A stretch of DNA of 9,476 nt from SIG447 sp045577075 (GCA_045577075.1 JAZNHR010000059.1:1-9476); one strand, 5' to 3'. Positions 1-6,917 are shown, counted from the stretch's first letter. Notes: generated by a model from the letters alone, not told the origin. Made by a program: numbers and translations.

Positions 1-21
1 CCTGACTTGACACGAGTTTAA
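1..21 (+). CDS. possible 3' end of an upstream gene (partial)
   Basis: Only the first frame is open from the left edge. It reads Pro-Asp-Leu-Thr-Arg-Val and then TAA at 19-21, while the other two plus frames stop at once. The stop lies 13 bases before the SDR start, a spacing that fits an upstream member of the same operon. Six codons cannot identify a product, and the open frame could be chance. Confidence 0.3.
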   Translation, partial: PDLTRV

Positions 22-34
22 CAAAGGTGATTTT

Positions 35-739
35 ATGAAAAACAAAACGTGTATTATAACAGGCGCCGGTGGAGGTATTGGCTCGGCAATAACAGAAGCC
101 CTTTTTTCTTGCGGCTATAATCTTGTTTTGATGGGACGCACTGCAGAAAAGCTGAAAAAAGCAGCCAATGGAAGGGATTGCCTTATTATCCCTGGCGACA
201 TTTGTGACGATGCGTACATAAAAGAAACGATAGAAAAAACTGTTGCCACTTATGGCGGTATTGATTTTTTAATCAATAATGCCGGCATTGCACAATCAAA
301 GGCATTTGCAGAAATTTCTATGGAAGAATATGACTTGATTATGAATACGAACGCAAGAGCACCTTTTCTTATGTGTAAAACAGCACTTCCATATCTAGAA
401 AAGTCTCCTTGCGGAACGATTATCAATATTGCTTCCGTAACAGCACACCACGGCTATGCCCTGCAAAGTGCATATGCTGCATCAAAGCATGCTTTACTGG
501 GGTTTAGCAAGGCTTTGAGCAAGGAATATTACAAAAAAGGCGTAAGAGTGCACGTCATTAGCCCCGGAGCCGTGTTTACCGATATGGTCAAAATTTCGCG
601 TCCCGACCTGACAGGTGAAGGAATGCTCCTTCCGGAGGATGTTGCGGAGACTGTATTGTATTTAATTAAAATGCGAAAGCGTGCCTCGGTGGCAGATGAA
701 ATACAGCTTCACAGAGAAAGCAAAGAGCCGTTTTTGTAG
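35..739 (+). CDS. SDR family NAD(P)-dependent oxidoreductase
   Basis: A 234-residue classical short-chain dehydrogenase/reductase, a soluble Rossmann-fold enzyme that interconverts a hydroxyl and a carbonyl group. The cofactor motif TGAGGGIG is at residues 9-16 and the structural NNAG at 81-84. The catalytic Ser134, Tyr147 and Lys151 keep the usual spacing (YAASK at 147-151), and the Pro-Gly pair after the active site is at 177-178. Arg35 just after the second strand suggests, without proving, a preference for NADP. The length is slightly below the usual 245-255, and the C-terminal substrate loop is short. The start is supported by AAAGGTGA at 23-30. The next gene starts about 40 bases downstream, so the two are probably co-transcribed. 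Substrate specificity cannot be assigned; sugar, polyol or ketoacyl substrates are all possible in this family. Confidence 0.9.
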   Translation: MKNKTCIITGAGGGIGSAITEALFSCGYNLVLMGRTAEKLKKAANGRDCLIIPGDICDDAYIKETIEKTVATYGGIDFLINNAGIAQSKAFAEISMEEYDLIMNTNARAPFLMCKTALPYLEKSPCGTIINIASVTAHHGYALQSAYAASKHALLGFSKALSKEYYKKGVRVHVISPGAVFTDMVKISRPDLTGEGMLLPEDVAETVLYLIKMRKRASVADEIQLHRESKEPFL

Positions 740-763
740 AGGAAACTTTTTATAAAATTTTTA

Positions 764-769
764 AAAGGA
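764..769 (+). promoter_or_regulatory. ribosome binding site deciding the Gfo/Idh start
   Basis: AAAGGA lies 9 bases before the ATG at 779 but abuts the earlier in-frame ATG at 770. This favours 779 as the true start and removes three residues (Met-Arg-Asn) from the longest reading. A GAGGA at 772-776 is too close to 779 to be the main site. Confidence 0.5.
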
Positions 770-778
770 ATGAGGAAT

Positions 779-1846
779 ATGAAGGAGAAACTTAAAGTAG
801 CACTTATTGGTTGTGGCATGATTGCAAATGCCCATGCCGAGAGCATAAAGCGTGACGGTAGAGCCGAAATTGTGGCAGCAGTTTACGGGAGAAATCGGGA
901 GGCGGCAGAGAAGTTTGCGGAGAAATACGGTATTCCGTTTTTGACGAACGATTACAAGGAAGTCATTCGGCGGGGCGGCATTGATGCTGCGATTGTATGT
1001 ACCCCGAGTGCAACCCATGCAGAAATATCCATTGCTTTTTTGGAAGCAGGCGCGCACGTTCTCTGTGAAAAACCGCTGGACGTGGATGTGGACAAAATGA
1101 CTTCAATGATTGAAACGGCAGAGAAAAACGGCCTTTTACTCGGCTGCGTATTTCCGAATCGCACCCGTACAGACCTTTTCCGTGCAAAAGAAATCATTAA
1201 CTCTGGAGCCTTGGGAAGAATGCTGATGGTTGAATTTCAGTACCGGGGCTATCGCAGTCATGCGTACTATGATTCGTCAAATTGGAAGGGAACAAAGGCG
1301 GGTGACGGCGGTGGGTGCCTGATGAATCAAGGCAGTCACGGCATTGACTCCCTGATTTATCTTGCCGGCAATGTAAAACGCGTATGCGCCGTCTGCGATA
1401 CAATGGCAAGAAAGATAGACGTAGAAGACGCGGCATGTGCCCTTTTAGAGTTTGAAAGCGGCGCCCATGGGACACTCATGGGAACAACTCTTTCCCATTT
1501 CCCAGAAACCAACGCAGAATGTGAACGGATTCGCATTGAATTTGAACACGGTACGGTCATATATGCTGACGGTAAAACGATGCTGTACAAAAGCCTTTCC
1601 AATGAAAAACTGGATGTCGAGGAAATCTGTCTTACCGACAAGGTGGAGAGCTTTGGCGCAAACCCCGAGGATTTAGACATGGAAGCGCATATTGCAATTG
1701 TTTCAAACTTCATCGATGCCGTTTTGGAAGGGAAGCCCCTCATAGCGCCTGCACGGGATGCGCGTCGCGCGGTAGACTTAATTTTGACAATTTACAAATC
1801 AGCAGAAACCAATATGTGGGCAGATGTTCCGAAGTTTTCGGTTTAA
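779..1846 (+). CDS. Gfo/Idh/MocA family oxidoreductase
   Basis: A 355-residue protein with the two domains of the glucose-fructose oxidoreductase/inositol dehydrogenase family. The N-terminal Rossmann fold has GCGMIA at 11-16. The catalytic-lysine motif Glu-Lys-Pro follows at 97-99. The C-terminal substrate domain includes SNWKGT (167-172) and GGGCLMNQGSH (177-187). His187 corresponds to the conserved family histidine. The residue four before it is Asn183, where inositol dehydrogenases have Asp; Met-Asn-Gln-Gly-x-His is a common variant in other branches. Such enzymes oxidise or reduce sugars, inositols or sugar acids with NAD(P). The start at 779 is preferred over 770 on ribosome-binding-site spacing. 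The gene lies in a run with an SDR and an iron alcohol dehydrogenase, which suggests a carbohydrate or polyol pathway. The exact substrate is unknown. Confidence 0.92.
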   Translation: MKEKLKVALIGCGMIANAHAESIKRDGRAEIVAAVYGRNREAAEKFAEKYGIPFLTNDYKEVIRRGGIDAAIVCTPSATHAEISIAFLEAGAHVLCEKPLDVDVDKMTSMIETAEKNGLLLGCVFPNRTRTDLFRAKEIINSGALGRMLMVEFQYRGYRSHAYYDSSNWKGTKAGDGGGCLMNQGSHGIDSLIYLAGNVKRVCAVCDTMARKIDVEDAACALLEFESGAHGTLMGTTLSHFPETNAECERIRIEFEHGTVIYADGKTMLYKSLSNEKLDVEEICLTDKVESFGANPEDLDMEAHIAIVSNFIDAVLEGKPLIAPARDARRAVDLILTIYKSAETNMWADVPKFSV

Positions 1847-1878
1847 TTTTAAATAAATACACTGGGAGGAACCTTAAG

Positions 1879-2967
1879 ATGAAAAAGTTTGTTTTGATGC
1901 TGGCGCTTGTGCTCGCCGTAACGACGCTTTCTGGGTGTGGCAAGGATGAGGCGCCTTCGAAACCCAAAGAAAGCCCCGCGCCTTCAAAACCCGACTATAC
2001 TGATACATATAGTGGCATACTGGAGGAATATTATAATCTCATTCAAAACCCGAATGTTGATGTGGATTATGATGAAGGAAAACTCGGTGTGGTTGAAATG
2101 GCGCAGTACCTTGGCAACGAGGCGTTTGGTGCCATCGGCTATCTCTTTAAGGATATAAACGAGGATGATGTTCCTGAGCTTTTGATTGGAGACGCTAGAA
2201 CAGGGGAAGAAGCGTATGCGAAAAATAATCTTTATGCTGTTTTTACGATTAAGAATAATAAACCCGTTTATGTGCTGGAGGGCAGAAGTAGAAGCGCCTA
2301 TTCTTTGATGGATAACGGACACTTTTATTATCATGGCTCCAACGGTGCGGCGTACACAATATTTGGCGAATATGCGCTTTCAAAAAATGCAGAGCTTAAA
2401 AGTACCGATTTTTATTTCTCGTATCCTACGGATACTGATATGCTTGATGTGCGTTTTTATCATAACACTACCGGCGTTTATGATCCCGCTGCTGCAGAGG
2501 AAATGTCCCTTTCAGACGAGGCGTTTTGGGCAATTCAAGATAAGATTGCTGCAAATACAGTTCTCTTAGACTTTACGCCTTTCTCGGAATTTACACCGGA
2601 AAATGGCGGACAGCCCACACCGACAACTTCACCGCGTCCTATGGTACCGCCCTTTTGCGGCGAATGGACTTGCACGGTAAGCCTGGACGGCAGTCCCTAT
2701 GTACTTTCTTTGAGTCTTGCTACAAACAAAACCGCAAAATACCTGTGCGGACCCCAGGAAAGTGAAAATATGGTAGACTGCAAAGGAGAATGGAGCTGGG
2801 ATGAAAATAGTATTACACTGAAACTGCATGATAGAATCGAAGGTGGAGACCTTGCAGGAACGTATGGCTGGGAAATGCAGGATAACACACTGAAACTCAA
2901 ACACGAATCTGGCGATTCTTTTATTTACAGCATGACCGGTTCTACATTTACTTTTTATAGAAAATAA
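1879..2967 (+). CDS. two-domain surface lipoprotein, function unknown
   Basis: A 362-residue predicted lipoprotein. It has a Lys-Lys N terminus, a hydrophobic stretch at 4-16 and the lipobox LSGC with the lipidated Cys at position 20. A short Lys/Pro/Ser linker (about 22-38) follows. The first domain (about 40-240) contains DINEDDVPELLI at 92-103, an acidic loop followed by Pro-Glu-Leu-Leu-Ile that recurs in Clostridia lipoproteins and may bind calcium. A Pro/Thr-rich linker spans 241-257. The second domain (about 260-362) is rich in beta strands and begins GEWTCTVSL, like small lipocalin-type or barrel domains. The ATG at 1879 is chosen because GGGAGGA at 1864-1870 precedes it by 8 bases and the signal peptide starts there. 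An in-frame ATG at 1816 would overlap the previous gene and bury the signal. A role in binding or envelope integrity is only a guess. Confidence 0.8.
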   Translation: MKKFVLMLALVLAVTTLSGCGKDEAPSKPKESPAPSKPDYTDTYSGILEEYYNLIQNPNVDVDYDEGKLGVVEMAQYLGNEAFGAIGYLFKDINEDDVPELLIGDARTGEEAYAKNNLYAVFTIKNNKPVYVLEGRSRSAYSLMDNGHFYYHGSNGAAYTIFGEYALSKNAELKSTDFYFSYPTDTDMLDVRFYHNTTGVYDPAAAEEMSLSDEAFWAIQDKIAANTVLLDFTPFSEFTPENGGQPTPTTSPRPMVPPFCGEWTCTVSLDGSPYVLSLSLATNKTAKYLCGPQESENMVDCKGEWSWDENSITLKLHDRIEGGDLAGTYGWEMQDNTLKLKHESGDSFIYSMTGSTFTFYRK

Positions 2968-2983
2968 AAAGGGGAGAGGTAAG

Positions 2984-3310
2984 ATGAAAAAATACAAAAT
3001 AGAAGTCTTGGCGTTGGTTTTGCAAGGCGTTCTATTTTATATCTTTCCTCTTTTTATGAAACGTCTTGGCCCCATAGGCGTGGTTTTTCTCCTTTTGGCA
3101 GGAACATTTATAATTTCTGTATGTTTGGGAATCCTATCTAAAAAGAAAATAAAATTTCTGTTTTCACCCCTTGCGGCAGTCTTGTTTGTTCCATCGGTGT
3201 GCATATACTATAACGCATCCGCACTTGTACATTCGGCGTGGTATTTTGCAGTATCCGGCATTGGTATGGTAGTCGGCGCAGGACTAAACAAATTTCTGCG
3301 TAAAAAATAA
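2984..3310 (+). CDS. small four-helix membrane protein, function unknown
   Basis: A 108-residue hydrophobic protein with four likely membrane helices, at about 7-24, 29-51, 58-76 and 82-101. They are separated by short basic loops (Met-Lys-Arg near 25-27 and Ser-Lys-Lys-Lys-Ile-Lys at 52-57), and the protein ends in Leu-Arg-Lys-Lys. The positive charges at the N terminus, the central loop and the C terminus predict both ends on the cytoplasmic side. I do not recognise the family. The purine-rich GGGGAGAGG at 2971-2979 serves the ATG at 2984. The gene begins 16 bases after the lipoprotein and ends 18 bases before the alcohol dehydrogenase, so it is probably translated from the same message. 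Confidence 0.75.
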   Translation: MKKYKIEVLALVLQGVLFYIFPLFMKRLGPIGVVFLLLAGTFIISVCLGILSKKKIKFLFSPLAAVLFVPSVCIYYNASALVHSAWYFAVSGIGMVVGAGLNKFLRKK

Positions 3311-3328
3311 GAGAGAAGGAGATTTTTT

Positions 3329-4546
3329 ATGGCACGCTTTACTTTACCTCGGGATCTTTACCATGGAAAAGGAGCGCTTAAGGCGCTGAAGGAACTCAAG
3401 GGAAGCCGCGCGTTCATATGCGTTGGCGGCGGCTCGATGAAACGTTTTGGATTTCTGGACAAGGTTACGGCATATTTAAAAGAAGCCGGCATGGAGGTCG
3501 AAGTATTTGAAGGCATAGAGCCTGACCCTTCTGTTGACACCGTAATGCGCGGCGCCGAGGCTATGGCAAAATTTCAGCCCGACTGGATTGTGGCAATCGG
3601 CGGCGGCTCTCCAATTGATGCGGCAAAGGCAATGTGGATAAAGTACGAATATCCGGAAATTACGTTTGAAGAGATGTGCGTGGTGTTCGGCATTCCTGAG
3701 CTGCGTAAGAAGGCACGGTTTTGTGCAATTCCCTCTACATCCGGTACTGCCACGGAAGTTACAGCCTTCTCTGTTATCACGGATTATAAAAAAGGCATTA
3801 AATATCCCCTTGCCGACTTTGAAATCACCCCTGACGTTGCAATTGTTGATCCTGAACTTGCAGAAACCATGCCGCAAAAACTTGTTGCACACACCGGTAT
3901 GGACGCAATGACACACGCTGTCGAGGCATATGTTTCTACTGCAAGCACAGATTTTACTGACCCGCTTGCGATTTTCGCCATTAAAATGATTCAAACAAAT
4001 CTTGTTGACTCCTATAATGGGAATATGGAAAAACGTGCATCTATGCATAATGCCCAGTGCCTTGCAGGTATGTCCTTTTCTAACGCACTCCTCGGTATTG
4101 TCCACTCTATGGCACATAAAACAGGTGCAATCTTCGAGGACCTGGGTGCACACATTGTTCACGGTGCGGCAAATGCCATGTATTTACCCAAGGTAATTGC
4201 TTTTAATGCTAAAGATGAGAGAGCAAAAAAACGGTACGGTGAAATTGCCGACTACATGGGTCTTGCAGGGGACAATGACGATGAGAAGGTAAAAAGCCTT
4301 ATCGCATATCTCCGCGAAATGAATGATGCCCTTCGCATTCCACAATGCATTAAACACTATGGCGCAGATGGTCTCCCGTGCGAAAACGGTTTTGTGCCGG
4401 AAGATGTATTCATGGAAAGACTGCCCGGGATTGCCGAAAACGCAGTTGCAGACGCATGTACTGGCTCCAATCCCCGAAAGATTTCTGTAGCTGAAATGGA
4501 AAAACTGTTAAAATGCTGCTATTACGATGCGGAAGTTGATTTTTAA
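3329..4546 (+). CDS. iron-containing alcohol dehydrogenase
   Basis: A 405-residue group III (Fe-type) alcohol dehydrogenase, a cytoplasmic enzyme that interconverts alcohols and aldehydes or ketones with NAD(P). The N-terminal nucleotide-binding part has GGGSPIDAAKA at 91-101 and the Ser-Thr-Ser-Gly-Thr-Ala-Thr-Glu stretch at 136-143. Candidate metal ligands, by comparison with FucO-type enzymes, are Asp192 and His196 (GMDAMTHAVEAY), His259 (or the neighbouring His263) and His278 (VHGAANA). The 19-residue step from His259 to His278 is longer than the 14 in FucO, through extra residues Glu-Asp-Leu-Gly-Ala-His-Ile. AGAAGGAG just before the ATG is a good ribosome binding site. It is the last gene of the run and is followed by a hairpin terminator. 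Substrates in this family range from butanol to lactaldehyde and 1,3-propanediol, so none is assigned. Confidence 0.93.
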   Translation: MARFTLPRDLYHGKGALKALKELKGSRAFICVGGGSMKRFGFLDKVTAYLKEAGMEVEVFEGIEPDPSVDTVMRGAEAMAKFQPDWIVAIGGGSPIDAAKAMWIKYEYPEITFEEMCVVFGIPELRKKARFCAIPSTSGTATEVTAFSVITDYKKGIKYPLADFEITPDVAIVDPELAETMPQKLVAHTGMDAMTHAVEAYVSTASTDFTDPLAIFAIKMIQTNLVDSYNGNMEKRASMHNAQCLAGMSFSNALLGIVHSMAHKTGAIFEDLGAHIVHGAANAMYLPKVIAFNAKDERAKKRYGEIADYMGLAGDNDDEKVKSLIAYLREMNDALRIPQCIKHYGADGLPCENGFVPEDVFMERLPGIAENAVADACTGSNPRKISVAEMEKLLKCCYYDAEVDF

Positions 4547-4560
4547 TACGAACAAAAAGA

Positions 4561-4584
4561 ATAGGCGGCTTTATAGCCGCCTAT
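4561..4584. terminator. bidirectional intrinsic terminator
   Basis: A perfect 10-bp stem, ATAGGCGGCT paired with AGCCGCCTAT, encloses a TTAT loop. On the plus strand it is followed by the T-rich ACTTGTTATTTAT. On the minus strand the sequence that follows reads TCTTTTTGTTC. It sits in the 43-base gap between the 3' ends of the convergent alcohol dehydrogenase and AraC genes, and so can end both transcripts. Confidence 0.85.
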
Positions 4585-4589
4585 ACTTG

Positions 4590-5396
4590 TTATTTATAAC
4601 TGTTTATAAAGGCTTTGGGACTTAACCCTATCTTCTTTTTGAATATTTTGGAAAAATACTGGGCATCGGCATAGCCGCATTGAATAGAAATTTCATTTAC
4701 ACTTGTTGCCCCCTGATTTATCAGTGTGCAGGCGTTCTGTATTCTTACCGTATTGATGTATTCCGTAATACCAACCGCGAAGGATTTTTTAAATACAGTA
4801 GAAATATATTTCGGACTGTAGGAAACCTCTTTGCTGATTTGCTCCAGGGAAAGCTCTGGATTTGAAAAGTTATCATCTATATAATTTTTAATACGCAACG
4901 AAAGCGTATCCTTCTTTCTGTTTTCCGATTCTTTAGGTAAAATTCTGTTGCCCAGATATGCAAAGGTGTAAAGAAGAACACTTTCTGTAAGCAAATCGGA
5001 TATTTCCACATTAAACGGAAGACCGCTTTCCCAAAAGAAAGAAAGTTCCTCACAGCCTGAAAAGAGGAAGTTGCGCTGTGAGATTTTCAATTTATCCATG
5101 ATCATATTGGAACGTGAACCGAGGAAACTGATATACATATACGAAAAATCTTCAAAAGATTCAATACTAAATTGCATATCCGGAAAAGTAAAGAAAACGT
5201 CACCCTGTTTTAGTGGAATTTCCTGATGTGAAATATGGAGCTTTCCGCTTCCGCCGCGAACGTAGTGTGCTCTGTACATAGAGTGTGCTTTTAGCGGATA
5301 AACAGGGTATTCCTTTGTTTCCAGAACAAAATTGATTGTATGAATGGAATATGCGTCGCTGTTATACGGGATAAAGTTACAAATGTTTTTAAACAT
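4590..5396 (-). CDS. AraC family transcriptional regulator
   Basis: A 268-residue regulator with an N-terminal ligand-sensing half and a C-terminal AraC/XylS DNA-binding half. A cupin-like region at about 38-80 includes HYVRGGSGKLHI and a Leu-Lys-Gln-Gly-Asp-Val-Phe turn, typical of sugar-sensing members. The first helix-turn-helix is at about 182-204 (LSLEQISKEVSYSPKYIS). The second, at about 231-254, carries the family signature GYADAQYFSKIFKKKIGLSP at 241-260. The start at 5396 is preferred over the in-frame ATG at 5405, because AAAGGA lies 8 bases before the former and overlaps the latter. It is transcribed away from the GH109-like gene at 5547. By analogy it probably activates that gene in response to a carbohydrate. 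Confidence 0.92.
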   Translation of the reverse strand: MFKNICNFIPYNSDAYSIHTINFVLETKEYPVYPLKAHSMYRAHYVRGGSGKLHISHQEIPLKQGDVFFTFPDMQFSIESFEDFSYMYISFLGSRSNMIMDKLKISQRNFLFSGCEELSFFWESGLPFNVEISDLLTESVLLYTFAYLGNRILPKESENRKKDTLSLRIKNYIDDNFSNPELSLEQISKEVSYSPKYISTVFKKSFAVGITEYINTVRIQNACTLINQGATSVNEISIQCGYADAQYFSKIFKKKIGLSPKAFINSYK

Positions 5397-5404
5397 AGAA
5401 ACCA

Positions 5405-5410
5405 TCCTTT
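5405..5410 (-). promoter_or_regulatory. ribosome binding site deciding the AraC-type start
   Basis: Read on the minus strand this is AAAGGA, 8 bases before the ATG at 5396-5394. The upstream ATG at 5405-5403 overlaps it and so has no usable site. The longest reading is therefore probably three residues too long. Confidence 0.5.
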
Positions 5411-5418
5411 CAATTCAA

Positions 5419-5447
5419 AGTATAACATGGATAAATGTTTCTGTCAA
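5419..5447 (-). promoter_or_regulatory. sigma-A-type promoter of the AraC-family gene
   Basis: On the minus strand there is a perfect -35 TTGACA (5447-5442), a 17-base spacer and a -10 TATACT (5424-5419). The start codon follows about 22 bases after the -10, leaving room for a short leader with its ribosome binding site. Confidence 0.75.
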
Positions 5448-5490
5448 TCAACAGTGTACCATTTTTCATAATTTGGCGGAAAATATCCAT
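5427..5490. promoter_or_regulatory. candidate regulator sites: inverted TATCCAT pair
   Basis: ATGGATA at 5427-5433 and its exact reverse complement TATCCAT at 5484-5490 face each other across the divergent promoter region. Read along each transcript, the motif is TATCCAT in both cases. One copy lies in the spacer of the regulator's promoter and the other abuts the -35 of the forward promoter. That placement would suit autoregulation and activation by the AraC-type protein. A 7-bp match can occur by chance, so this remains a candidate. Confidence 0.3.
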
Positions 5491-5517
5491 TGTAAAGATT
5501 TTTTTAAATGCTAAAAT
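5490..5517 (+). promoter_or_regulatory. likely promoter of the GH109-like gene
   Basis: A weak -35 TTGTAA (5490-5495), a 16-base spacer and a -10 TAAAAT (5512-5517) lie about 30 bases before the start codon. A weak -35 next to a candidate regulator motif is what an activator-dependent promoter would look like. Dependence on the AraC-type protein is inferred. Confidence 0.5.
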
Positions 5518-5546
5518 AAAATTACAAACATAAGGGGGAGCTTGTT

Positions 5547-6860
5547 ATGTCTAAAATAAAAATTGGCGTTATAGGCGCATATCGCGGTGCAAGCATGATT
5601 AACTACTGCAAGACCGCTGCAAATGCCGAAGTAGTGGCGATTTGTGATAAATGGAAGGAAGCCTTGGACCTGCAAAAAGAAGAGTCCGAGGGGTTAAATA
5701 TCACATTTTATGATAATTTTGATGATTTTATACAGCATGACATGGATGCCGTTGTTCTTGCAAATTACGCAAGCGAACACGCACCCTTTGCAATTCGCGC
5801 AATGAAAATGGGCAAGCACGTTTTTTCTGAAGTGCTTCCTGTGCAAACCATGAAAGAAGCCGTGGAACTCATTGAAGCGGTTGAGGAAACCGGAAAAATT
5901 TATGCTTATGGCGAAAACTACTGCTATATGCCTGCAACCTACGAAATGAAAATGCTGTACCAGGCAGGCGAAATTGGCGAATTCGAATACGCCGAAGGGG
6001 AATACATTCATAACTGTGACCACATTTGGCACGCACTGACCTATGGGGACAAAAATCACTGGAGAAACAACCTGTATTCTACCTACTATTGTACCCATTC
6101 CTTAGGCCCTATTGTACATATTACGGGCCTTCGTCCCGTTTCCGTTACGGGGTTTGAAAGCAAAAAGGTTGAAAGACCGAGAAGTAAAGGTAAAAAATCA
6201 GGCCTTTTTGGCATCGAAATGATAACCTTTGAAAATGGCGGCATTGCAAAGAGTATTCATGGGGACCTATATAAAAATTCTTACTGGTGGTCCATGTACG
6301 GCTCTAAGGGAAGAATGGAATCTGCAAGAGCCGATGCCGATACTGGATACTTCTATCATTTATATGTAAACCGTGACGAATACCCCTGCGGATACGGCAC
6401 AGAGAAGAAAGATAGCTACGACCCGTCTCGAGGTCAGGAAGAGATTTCCAAGAACTTTGGCCATGGCGGTGCGGACTACTATTGTATGTTTAATTTTATT
6501 GAAAAAATCAAGGGGAATCCTAAGGCGGATATTATAGATGTATATGAAGCGATGGACATGTTCCTGCCCGGCATGTTTGCATATCGTTCCCTTTTAGCAG
6601 GCGGCACACCGCAGGAAATTCCAAATCTTCGCGATAAAGCAGTAAGAGAACTTTGGAGAAATGATACTGCTTGCACGGATCCCAAAATTGCTGGTGACCA
6701 ACTTTGGCCTACTTGCTCTACCGGCACCCCAGAAATTGATGACAGTGTTTACGAGTATGTTCAAAAATTATGGGAAGAAGAATGTAATAAGACGGAAGGA
6801 AGATACAGAGACATGGTCATCAAATCCGGCGCAAAAAAGTTTGACAATTCCGTGGATTGA
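5547..6860 (+). CDS. Gfo/Idh/MocA-fold protein, probable GH109-like NAD-dependent glycosidase
   Basis: A 437-residue member of the Gfo/Idh/MocA superfamily with two departures from a standard dehydrogenase. The nucleotide loop reads VIGAYRGAS (8-16), and the Glu-Lys-Pro catalytic motif is replaced by SEVLPVQT (94-101), with no lysine. The features match GH109 enzymes instead. Glu123 lies in GENYCY, Tyr153 in GEYIH, and Tyr181 and His184 in YCTHSLGPI, followed by GHGGADYY (305-312) and DVYEAMDM (331-338). GH109 enzymes keep NAD bound and cleave glycosides by a transient oxidation, elimination and reduction. No signal peptide is visible, so it acts in the cytoplasm. The ATG follows AGGGGGAG at 5533-5540. 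It diverges from the AraC-type gene, its likely regulator. If it is not a glycosidase, it is a non-standard sugar oxidoreductase. The sugar specificity is unknown. Confidence 0.85.
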   Translation: MSKIKIGVIGAYRGASMINYCKTAANAEVVAICDKWKEALDLQKEESEGLNITFYDNFDDFIQHDMDAVVLANYASEHAPFAIRAMKMGKHVFSEVLPVQTMKEAVELIEAVEETGKIYAYGENYCYMPATYEMKMLYQAGEIGEFEYAEGEYIHNCDHIWHALTYGDKNHWRNNLYSTYYCTHSLGPIVHITGLRPVSVTGFESKKVERPRSKGKKSGLFGIEMITFENGGIAKSIHGDLYKNSYWWSMYGSKGRMESARADADTGYFYHLYVNRDEYPCGYGTEKKDSYDPSRGQEEISKNFGHGGADYYCMFNFIEKIKGNPKADIIDVYEAMDMFLPGMFAYRSLLAGGTPQEIPNLRDKAVRELWRNDTACTDPKIAGDQLWPTCSTGTPEIDDSVYEYVQKLWEEECNKTEGRYRDMVIKSGAKKFDNSVD

Positions 6861-6884
6861 TACACATCAAAACGTAAAACACAG

Positions 6885-6917
6885 ACAAAGCTGTAAATGT
6901 AGATTACAGATTGTTTT
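6885..6917 (+). terminator. weak hairpin terminator after the GH109-like gene
   Basis: CTGTAA at 6891-6896 pairs with TTACAG at 6904-6909 around a 7-base loop. An outer ACAA/TTGT pairing (6885-6888 with 6911-6914) is separated by a small internal bulge. The hairpin runs into TGTTTTG, a short T-rich tail. It is weak, and some transcription may continue into the lipoprotein gene. Confidence 0.4.

Noticed and set aside
7..12. TTGACA as a -35 element for the SDR gene
   Set aside because: A -10 at normal spacing would fall at about 30-35, on the start codon, and there is no TATAAT-like hexamer ahead of the ribosome binding site. The bases also read as codons of a possible upstream gene tail.
1816..1878. 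Upstream in-frame extension of the first lipoprotein
   Set aside because: It would overlap the end of the Gfo/Idh gene and place 21 residues before a clear lipoprotein signal peptide. The ATG at 1879 has its own ribosome binding site.
3476..4162. Long minus-strand open frame of 228 codons
   Set aside because: It lies wholly inside the alcohol dehydrogenase gene, has a Cys/His/Asn-rich composition unlike a real protein, and shows no recognisable domain. It is a codon-bias shadow.
5442..5454. CTGT/ACAG dyad as the AraC-type operator
   Set aside because: Only 4 bp are symmetric and one arm is explained by the perfect -35 element, so it is too weak to report as a site.
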